DNA of 64,000 bases from positions 1,208,090 through 1,272,089 of the forward strand of contig NZ_WSNW01000001.1 of assembly GCF_009767585.1 (NCBI RefSeq), given 5' to 3'. A program made the translations under genes and the position numbers. Position 1 is the first letter of the stretch, and the number at the start of each line of letters is the position of its first letter. Shown here one piece after another: positions 56,125-64,000 of this stretch. The notes under the pieces are model-generated. The model searched no databases. It saw only the letters and a program-made list of their open reading frames with translations, and had not been told where the DNA came from. The DNA comes from Coprobacillus cateniformis (lineage in GTDB: Bacteria; Bacillota_I; Bacilli_A; Erysipelotrichales; Coprobacillaceae).

Positions 56125-56502
56125 TTAGGAATACACAATATCGTTCAATACAATCTCATCTGCACAGGCTCGGATATTATTCATCAATCCGACCCATCTC
56201 ATCATATCCTCCGCTTTCAGTTGTTCCGTCACACCTTGTTTTCTTGCCATTTCCTTTATCAGATACTCCGCCATATTACACGCCGAAGTATCAATTTCAG
56301 CAAGGTGTTCATATAACTTTCCGCTTGTAAGCAGATTGCAATATAAGACTTTCCTATGCTCCCTCAAATATCTTTCCCTCATTCTTCCGTATTTTGTGAG
56401 CGTAGGCGGTTCTTCGTTTTCTATCGTCAAGCAGGGATAGTAATAATCTCCGATGAGTTCGTACTGGATACCAGTTCTTTCGTCTGTAATAAATCTTTGC
56501 AT
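56125..56502 (-). CDS. tnpV: TnpV of element B
   Basis: A 125-residue protein with the family pattern: QYELIGDYYYPCLTIE, REHRKVLYCNLLTSGKLYEH, GVTEQLKAEDMMRWVGLMNN, ENIRACADEIVL-type end. It overlaps the tnpX gene by 76 bases. Same position and size as tnpV in Tn4451. Role unknown; probably an accessory of TnpX. Confidence 0.88.
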   Translation of the reverse strand: MQRFITDERTGIQYELIGDYYYPCLTIENEEPPTLTKYGRMRERYLREHRKVLYCNLLTSGKLYEHLAEIDTSACNMAEYLIKEMARKQGVTEQLKAEDMMRWVGLMNNIRACADEIVLNDIVYS

Positions 56503-58547
56503 TCTGATTTCTCCTTCTGCTTCTTGTGATAAAATTCCAAAGACTTCTCGTTATGGTTTATCTTTTGACATTCTTCGGAACAGAATTTCTGCTGACTGTG
56601 TGTAGGCCAGTAGGTACTGCCACACACAGCACAGACACGCTGACGATAATAATGATTTCCTTTTTCAGCTTCTCTGTCGGCTTTTGTCTTGTCCTGCCTT
56701 GCCTGATAGCAACAATCTTTTGAACAGAATATCTGTCGGTTACTTGTAGGCACAAACTCTTTTTGACAGTGAGGACATATCTTTGTCTTGACGATTTCTC
56801 CACCGTTTTCAGCGAGTTTTTTCGCCTTTCGCTTCTCTCGGTAGGCTTTTTCACGCTCACGCTGTTTTGCCAAGCGTTCCATCTCAATCTGTTCTTCCTG
56901 TGCCTTTATTTCAGCAAGTTCTTCTTCTGTATAGGCAATATCGACCTGCCCGACATAGTTGAAGTAAATATCAACCTTTTGTGTCCTTGCTTTTCCCACA
57001 CCCTCTGCTTCATAAACCACAATCTTGTCAATGAGTTCAGCAAACATCAAATCGGAAATTTCTGTCGGCTCTTTGCACTTGCGAATTAAAGAAATGAAAT
57101 GCTTAATATCAACAGCATTTACTTTTTCTTCGGTAAGTTCCTTTTCCATTTCCTCAATCTTCGTTTCCAGCTCAGCCTGTTCGTCATCGTACTGCTTCAT
57201 CAGTTGCTTATACTGTCTTTCGGGCAGTAATCCCGAAACAAGATTTTCATACAAGCCACGAATAAGTTTAGACAATTCATCGTATCGCTTCTGAAAACGG
57301 TGCAATTCCGATTTATTGTGCTTTGGCTTTTCTGTCTGCTTTTCATTCCAAAGTGCTTGAAGTTCCTTTGCAAAGGCTTCTTCGTCATTCAGAACAAATC
57401 TTGATAATCGTTTGACAGCCGATAATATCAAGGCTTCAACATTATCAGCACTAATTGAATGGGCAGAGCAGGAGTTTACTTTGCTTGCATATCCGCCGCA
57501 ACGGTAAGAATACTGCACCGAACGGTCTTTTTTACTGTAATGCGTTTGCAGGGTCATTCTTCTGCCACAATCCGCACAGTACAGATAACCGCTTAAACGG
57601 TTGCTATGCGTTCCTCTTGCCGCTGTCCTGTTCGCTCGTTTCTTTCGCTTCTGAACGCTGTCCCAAAGTTCCTGCGAGATGATAGGCTCGTGCGTATTAT
57701 AAAATACATACTGTTCATCTTCATCGGTATTCTTTCTTTTGTGCAGTTTGAAATTGGTGCTGACCGATTTACGCAAAACAGTATGACCGAGATATTCCTG
57801 TCTGCTTAAAATCGCTCTTATGGTTGACATTCCCCAAAGATACGGGTCTGAAAACTTTGTTCCGTTATACTGTTCGGGGTGATATTCCTTTGCGTGTGCA
57901 GCCGGAATTAAAACCTTTTCTTCGGTAAGCAATTCAGCGATTGCTCTCGGACTTTTGCCCTCGTTGGCAAGCAAAAAGATACGCTTTACCACCGCAGAAG
58001 CCACAGGGTCAACGACAAGCGTTTGTTTGTCGGTTGCTAATCGGTTATATCCATAGGGAATTGAACCGCTACAACGCTTTCCGTCTTTCATACGGGCGTC
58101 AAACACAGCCTTGATTTTATTGCTTGTGTCTTTTGCGTACCATTCGTTCATTATATTCAAAAATGGGGCAAAGTCATTGTCAGAAGCATTATTGCTGTCG
58201 ATACTGTTATTTATCGCAAGGAAACGGACATCTTTCTGTGGGAACAGAACTTCCGTATAAAAACCGACTTGCAGATAGTTTCGCCCTAATCGGCTCATAT
58301 CCTTAACAATAATCGTTGCGACATTTCCTGCTTCTACTTCCTTAATCAACTCCTGAAAACTCGGACGATTGAAATTTACACCCGAAAAACCATCGTCAGT
58401 AAAATGACGGATATTCGTAAAACCATTTCTTCGGGCGTAATCTTCCAAGTATTGCTTTTGATTGGTGATTGAATTTGACTCACCATTAAGATCATCATCT
58501 CTCGACAAACGCTCATAGAGTGCTGTAATCTTTGAACTCCTTGACAT
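56427..58547 (-). CDS. tnpX: TnpX large serine recombinase of element B
   Basis: 706 residues, the length of Tn4451 TnpX (707). Catalytic Ser15 in LYERLSRDDD, KDMSRLGRNYLQVGFYTEVL, zinc-ribbon YCADCGRRMTLQTHYSKKD, coiled coil, and two zinc-like motifs at the end (CPHCQKEFVPTSNRQIFCSK and CAVCGSTYW). Known TnpX activity: excision to a circle with a GA joint and re-insertion at GA sites without other proteins. All core residues appear intact, so the element is probably active. Confidence 0.95.
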   Translation of the reverse strand: MSRSSKITALYERLSRDDDLNGESNSITNQKQYLEDYARRNGFTNIRHFTDDGFSGVNFNRPSFQELIKEVEAGNVATIIVKDMSRLGRNYLQVGFYTEVLFPQKDVRFLAINNSIDSNNASDNDFAPFLNIMNEWYAKDTSNKIKAVFDARMKDGKRCSGSIPYGYNRLATDKQTLVVDPVASAVVKRIFLLANEGKSPRAIAELLTEEKVLIPAAHAKEYHPEQYNGTKFSDPYLWGMSTIRAILSRQEYLGHTVLRKSVSTNFKLHKRKNTDEDEQYVFYNTHEPIISQELWDSVQKRKKRANRTAARGTHSNRLSGYLYCADCGRRMTLQTHYSKKDRSVQYSYRCGGYASKVNSCSAHSISADNVEALILSAVKRLSRFVLNDEEAFAKELQALWNEKQTEKPKHNKSELHRFQKRYDELSKLIRGLYENLVSGLLPERQYKQLMKQYDDEQAELETKIEEMEKELTEEKVNAVDIKHFISLIRKCKEPTEISDLMFAELIDKIVVYEAEGVGKARTQKVDIYFNYVGQVDIAYTEEELAEIKAQEEQIEMERLAKQREREKAYREKRKAKKLAENGGEIVKTKICPHCQKEFVPTSNRQIFCSKDCCYQARQDKTKADREAEKGNHYYRQRVCAVCGSTYWPTHSQQKFCSEECQKINHNEKSLEFYHKKQKEKSECKDLLQTKELVSSTNSSEIITIPA

Positions 58548-58703
58548 TCTCTTATCCTCCTTTCCTTATGTAATCCGATTTAGCATTACAGGGATTACTC
58601 CCTCTGCTAATAGGAGAAAATAGGGGTACAAAGCGGAACTGTTTTTCAAGAAAATCAAAATATTTTTTTGAAGTTCCAAGACCGATTTTGATAGCCTATT
58701 TTC

Positions 58704-58748
58704 AATTTAGAAACGCATTATTTATCGTCCTACTAAAGTATAGCCCTC
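58704..58748. repeat. Element B terminal inverted repeat, tnpX end
   Basis: On the minus strand GAGGGCTATACTTTAGTAGG, with TTTCTAAATT at 58713-58704, the counterpart of 51214-51223. Confidence 0.8.
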
Positions 58749-61700
58749 CGGTGTAAGTTCCACTGCCGTAATAGTTTCTCCGAAAGTGGAAGCCCAGGCA
58801 TCAAAGTGCTGTAATCCATTTTTCACAAGCGTGTTGTACTGCAAATATCGCTGTATCGTGTAGAGTTCCACCATACTGTTTGAGATAGGTGTACCCGTTG
58901 CAAATACGGTTCCTCGTCCTCCGGTAATCTCGTCAAGGTAACGGCACTTCATAAAGAGGTCGGAAGATTTCTGTGCTTCCGTCTGTGCGATACCGCCCAC
59001 ATTACGCATTTTTGTATAAAGATAAAGGTTCTTGTAATAATGGCTTTCATCAATATAAAGCCTGTCTACACCAAGTTCCTCAAAGGTTACAACATCATCT
59101 TTTTTCGTCTGGTCATTGAGTTTATCAAGTTTCTGCTTGATAGATTTCTTTGACTTTTCAAGCTGCTTTATGGAGAAGTTTTCCCCTCGGTTTCGCTTGA
59201 GTTCTGCAATTCCTCCGGTTATCTCCTCAAGCTGCTGTTCTAAGATTGCCCTCTGTCTTTCAATGGACATCGGGATTTTCTCAAACTGTGAATGTCCGAT
59301 GATAACGGCGTCATAATCTCCGGTTGCAATCCTGCCGCAGAACTTTTTACGATTCTTGGTTTCAAAATCTTTCTTTGTTGCGACAAGGATATTCGCCGCT
59401 GGATAGAGCTGCAAATACTCAGCCGCCCATTGTTCGGTCAAGTGATTTGGTACAACAAACAGTGACTTATTACAAAGTCCAAGCCTTTTCGACTCCTGTG
59501 CTGCCGCTACCATTTCAAAAGTTTTTCCTGCTCCGACTGCGTGTGCAAGAAGCGTATTTCCTCCGTAAAGGATATGGGCAACCGCATTTTTCTGATGTTC
59601 CCTGAGTTCAATTTCAGGGTTCATACCATTGAAGATGATATGACTTCCATCATACTCACGAGGTCTGACGCTATTGAATTTCTCATTGTAGGATTTGCAA
59701 AGCCTTTCCCTTCGTTCAGGGTCAGACCATATCCAGTCCTGAAATTCCTGCTTAATCATTTCCTGCTTCGACTGAGCAATCGCTGTTTCCTTTTTATTCA
59801 GGACAGCTTTTTTCTTTCCCTCATCATCTTCGATATAATCAAAGATACGCACATCTTTTAAGTTCAGCGTTTCCTCGATAATCTTATAGGCATTGATGCG
59901 GGAAGTTCCGTAAGTGTTATATGCCCTTACATTTCCTTTGTCGTAAGATTTGCCCTCCATATTCCACTCACTCGTAAATGGAGAGAAGTGAACTTTGATA
60001 TTCCACTGTGCATAGCGTGGTGTTTCAAGCAAATGAAAGATAAACTCCTGCACATCGTCCGGTGGCAGCCAAGTTGCACCAAGTCGCACGGAAATTTCAC
60101 TTGCAGTCAGGTCTTTCGGCTGCACCTTTTGAAGTGCTTCCACATTGACCTTATAATCTTCCGGATAGAGTTCTGCCGAGTTCTTTGCAATTCTCAGCTT
60201 CTCCCTGACATTACCCGAAAGGTATTCATCAGCCATCAGATACTTCGGTTCGTAAGCATTACCATACTCATAAAGCGGATTTAAGAAGATAACACCCTTT
60301 AAGTCCTCAAAGATTTCATTCTCCGATTTACCGGAAAGCTCCATCATATAGTCCATATCAATCGTAGCTTTTTCTCCAAGAGATACCGCCAATGCTTCGC
60401 TTGCCGTATCAACAGAAGTAACCGGAGTATGCGGCTTAATTGTCCTCTTAGAAAACATATCAGCCTTACGCTCCAGTTCTCCGTCCTCTCCGATTATCTC
60501 CAATGCGGAAAGCAAAGAGAATGAACTGTCCTGCGAGAAAGCAGAAGTATTTGCACGGCTGTTAATGAGTCCGTACTTACCTGAAAAGGTATCATAAAGT
60601 CTGTTTAATCGCTCCTGCTCCGCTTTGATTTCGCTGTCAGGGTAATCTTCTGTCTGCAATTCAATCAGCGTTCTGACGGAATTTCTAATAGCAATCATAC
60701 CCTTAATTCGGTTCTCTGCGGTTGCCGACACTTCCACCGGAGTCATACGGGAATTTTCACGATAATAGATTTTATCGTCCACTACCGTATAGGAAAAGTT
60801 TCGCACTGTTGGGTCTGCCGGAATAGAATTATCTTCCTCCTCCAGTTCTTCCTCGGTTTCATATTCCGTGATTTCTCCGTGAATATTTGCTACCGCTTCA
60901 TCAAGCTGTGCTGCAAGGTCTGCATTTTCATACGGTACACAAGTTGCTTCCATACCGAAACGCCCCGATACCATCTTCATTTCTCCAAGTATCATTTCAG
61001 GGTGCTGCACAAAATAAGAGTTCATCTTAATTCCGTTCTCATCGGTATCAAGATGAACCCAATCCGGCTCAATATCTATCAGTCTGTCTCTCTTTTGCAG
61101 GATAAGAATATCCGAAACGACTTCCGTTCCTGCATTACCCTTAAAGGTATTATTCGGCAATCGAATTGCTCCAAGAAGCTCTGCTCTCTGTGCAATATAC
61201 TTTCGTACTGCTAAAGTTTCCTTATCCATTGTGCCTTTGCTCGTTACAAGAGCCATCACACCGCCGGGTCTTAACTTATCAAGGGACTTTGCAAAAAAGT
61301 AATCGTGTATCAGGAACTTATGCTTGTCATACCTTTTATCCGATACCTTAAAATCTCCAAAAGGCACATTACCAACCACTCCATCAAAGAAGCTGTCCGG
61401 CAAATTGGTTTCTTCAAATCCTTGTGCCGCAATGGTTGTTTTCTGATAAAGCTGCTGTGCAATCCCTGCGGAAATCGTATCAAGTTCCACACCGTAAATC
61501 TTACTGTCCTGCATTGTGTCCGGCAGCATACCGATGAAATTACCGATACCGCAGGACGGCTCTAACAAGTTGCCCTCCTGAAAGCCCATCTGCTCCATTG
61601 CCTTATAAATGGCTGTTATTACTTCGGGCGGCGTGTAGAACGCAGTCAACGTGCTTTCTCTTGCCGAAGCATATTCCTCCGGTGTTAATACCGAAGAAAG

Positions 61701-64000
61701 TTCCAGATATTCAGTTGCCCACGCTGAATTATTTTCATCAAAGGCTTCTGAAAGCCCACCCCAACCGACATACTTTGATAAGATAATCTGTTCTTCAGGA
61801 GTGGCAAATCTGTTTTCTTCCTGACATTTTTTAAGAAGCTGTATCGCCATAATATTTCTGCGGAAGCGTTCTTTTTTACCAACTGTTTCAACCTCATTTT
61901 CTCTGAGATTAAAGGTATGACGGTCTGCCATAGGCACATCAGGGTGCAGGTCAAAGCCCTTGACCTTTTTCTTATGCTCCCAAGCAGGAACTACCGGCTC
62001 AGGCTCTTTATCATAACCGTTTCCTATGCGATACCCCTGATGATACATCTCATCATAGCTGTCAAAACCTGACTGTGAAGCTACTATCTCTCGATAATCC
62101 TCAATCGGCATACTGCCCATATTGGTCTGAACTTCTTCCGTTTCATTTCTTTCTTCGGCAGGTTCTTCCTTCACAATCAAATGCTCATTCATCGGGTTCT
62201 CACGCACTTTTCTGTCAAACTCTGTGCGTGAAAATTCCTTATTGAACAGTGGCATATCATAGTCATAGAGCATTACTCTCTCATCATCAACAGATAAGAT
62301 TTCATACTCAGAAGCACCGATATACACCTTATCGCCAAGATGATATTCATACTGCACATCTTGCGGCTGTTCTGCTTCTTCAGGTTCTTTTTCGGCTGGT
62401 TCAACCTCCTGCTCCGGTGGTGCATTAGAGAGTATCTCACGATTTCTTTTCATTTCCTCGATTTTGGCTCTGCGTTCCTCTTGACTTTCAAGCCACTGAG
62501 GATAACGTTCTTTTTCCTTTGGATTTAAGTATCTGTCCATTCGGATAAGTTCCCCGATACGCTTCTCCACCTGCGACCACGAAAGTGTGATATGTGGATT
62601 TTCTTTACCGATGCCTTTCGTAATCGTAATACCTTTTCCATCGTGGCTCTCATCAATGCCTGCCCCGATTATGACGGGATAAGAACCGCCCCAACCGTAT
62701 TCATTTTTCAAGAAGTCGGCATTTTCTTTTGCAGAAAGGCTTTTTTCAAACTGTTCATAGATACGCATTTTTCCCTCAGAAAATCCGCTTCCATTCGCAA
62801 GAACAGCGTCGATAATCTCCTGAGAAAAAACAAAGGCAGAGGTTTTCTTTTCCTCTGCCCGACCGTCTAATATGAATGTCATCTGACCGTCCATTGACGG
62901 TAATGGTTTTATGCTGTCACTTAATTCTCCCAGTAATCGCATAGCTTCAAAGTGTCGGGCAATAACAGCCCAATCATAAAAGCTCTGTGCGGTTCTGCTG
63001 TCGTATTTGCCCTCCCACAAATGCAGAACGTTTTCAAAGGTCTTGTACCCTACTGTCCCGCCGTCCTCTAAAGTAAGTTCGGTATAATCATTATTGAAAA
63101 TACTCTTTATATACTCTGTACGGTCTTTGTTATCAGGATTACGTTCATAATAATCTTTGATTTCTTCCAGACTAGCTGACAAATGTGGTGTCGTCCTGAG
63201 AATTTCATTGATTACTTCATCACGTCCAAAGAACGGAAGGCTTTTATCCTCATGCGTTCTGTCGTAATACTCTAAGCGAATATCACTTCCGCTTTCACGA
63301 TTTCCTGTGCCGAGCTGCGAAGGGAGTTCATCAGACGAACCCATTTCATCATATCCTCTGCTTTCATCTGTTCGGTCACTCCCTCTTTCTGTGCCATCTG
63401 GCTCAGGATTGTTTCCTCCATCTTGCTGGCTCTCTGTTCCACTTCCGCCAAGTGCTGTGTCAGTTCGCCCCTCGTCAGGAGATTGTAGTAAAGGACTCTG
63501 TGATGTTCCTTCAGAAACTCTCTCCTCATCTGAGCGTATCTGCCCAAAGTCACTTCCGGCTGCTGTGGAAGTTTCAGGTTCGGAAGGCTGTAATCGCCCA
63601 CCATCGTGTAGGTCAGTTCGTTCATTGTCCAAACTCCTTTCGTCGTTATTTTCAACCTTATTGTATTCATTTCTGTCCTGACCGACAATTATGCGATTTT
63701 GACGGTTGAGTGCAGTAATTGTTTTAGATATTTCCGTCAATCCCATTTCTGCAATATCACTGGTAGCAAATCCAAGTGCATTGAGTGTTTCCTGCGTATT
63801 GAAGTTGGTAACATCTCTGAAATCATCAAGTTCAAAATAACCGTCCGTATCAACGCCAAGCCTTGACATCATCATATATGCCACACTATTTGTCACGACA
63901 TTTTTATAAATGAAAGCCACAATATCCTCTTCCACTTCCTCAAAGGAACTGCCCTCGGTTGCATAGTAAAGGTCTTGCAGATAATCAGGGATATTATCCT
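58747..64000 (-). pseudogene. ICE methylase/SNF2-helicase, N-terminal and central part (piece 1 of 3)
   Basis: The frame is open to the right window edge, so the true start lies outside. In order: an N-terminal ICE-specific region; a Ser/Asp/Gly-rich linker overlapping a tnpV-like gene; an N6-adenine methylase core (LLEPSCGIGNFIGMLP, VVGNVPFGDF); and SF2 helicase motifs I (LAHAVGAGKT), II (YIDESHYYKNL) and III (FATGTPISNS). At 58748 it enters element B and stops seven codons later at 58722 (YTLVGR). This LtrC-like giant protein is a hallmark of Tn1549-type ICEs and presumably processes transferred DNA. Confidence 0.9.
63272..63625 (-). CDS. TnpV-like protein encoded inside the helicase gene in another frame
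   Basis: 117 residues from MNELTYTMVGDYSLPNLKLP, with AAAGGAGTTTGGACA before the ATG. Clear family features: EHHRVLYYNLLTRGELTQHL, GVTEQMKAEDMMKWVRLMNS, SAQEIVKAEVIFA. The same bases encode the acidic linker of the methylase/helicase (GSDFGQIRSDEE region) in a different frame. Both frames are open and coding-like, so this is an overprinted gene pair. The helicase linker is probably the newer reading, since the TnpV family exists independently. Confidence 0.75.
   Translation of the reverse strand: MNELTYTMVGDYSLPNLKLPQQPEVTLGRYAQMRREFLKEHHRVLYYNLLTRGELTQHLAEVEQRASKMEETILSQMAQKEGVTEQMKAEDMMKWVRLMNSLRSSAQEIVKAEVIFA

Larger units (their letters stand above)
51179..58748 (-). mobile_element. Element B: 7.6-kb Tn4451-type mobilizable transposon
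   Basis: The ends are GA dinucleotides (58748/58747 and 51180/51179) inside the helicase gene. TTTCTAAATT lies exactly 35 bases in from each end in inverted orientation, and GGG stands next to each boundary. Gene order tnpX, tnpV, cargo, tnpY-like, tnpZ, tnpW equals Tn4451, with an ECF sigma/anti-sigma pair where catP lies in Tn4451. Joining the flanks restores TPEGTGYR in frame. Confidence 0.9.

Overview
The window looks like DNA from a low-GC gut Firmicute (class Clostridia, Lachnospiraceae/Oscillospiraceae-like). The evidence is Tn1549/CTn2-type conjugation genes, class B sortases, clostridial surface-protein domains and Tn4451-type transposons. There is no rRNA, tRNA or CRISPR array. Nearly every gene lies on the minus strand, so the reading order runs from high to low coordinates. 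The window appears to be most of one integrative and conjugative element (ICE), with several secondary insertions.

Layout. 1-5.2 kb: the recombination/regulation end, with three tandem excisionase-like genes (the leftmost is cut by the window edge), a MazF-like protein, a sigma-like protein whose Shine-Dalgarno lies in a hairpin, an ImmA-type protease, a LexA-type repressor with its own operator, and a WYL regulator. 5.2-16 kb: a surface cargo module with a class B sortase, a very large M64-peptidase surface protein carrying an SPQTG sorting signal, and a second secreted repeat protein, separated by gene remnants at 10.7-12.2 kb. 15.5-19.7 kb: a two-sensor/LuxR-regulator operon plus a receiver with Glu at the phosphorylation position. 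19.7-22 kb: a truncated type I restriction locus and an IS30 element. 22-38.5 kb: the ICE core. Listed from low to high coordinates it holds regulators, peptidoglycan hydrolase, sortase, VirB4, PrgI, VirB6-like, Maff2, VirD4, ArdC-like, PcfB, relaxase, MobC and accessory DUF proteins.

38.5-64 kb is one very large methylase/SNF2-helicase gene of the ICE, broken into three pieces by two different large-serine-recombinase transposons. Element A (39504-50508, 11.0 kb) carries tet(O) with an intact leader/attenuator, plus MobV relaxase, RepA, ParB and an oriT. Element B (51179-58748, 7.6 kb) has the full Tn4451 gene order tnpX-tnpV-cargo-tnpY-tnpZ-tnpW, with an ECF sigma/anti-sigma pair as cargo. 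Both are bounded by GA dinucleotides and imperfect terminal inverted repeats, and removing both restores the helicase reading frame exactly. As it stands the helicase is split before motif VI and is presumably non-functional.

Other points of note: a tnpV-like gene with its own ribosome binding site lies inside the helicase gene in another frame; a nucleotidyltransferase-fold cassette with its own promoter and terminator sits in the middle of the conjugation operon; a 40-bp inverted repeat lies inside element B; and a cluster of inverted repeats surrounds the oriT of element A.
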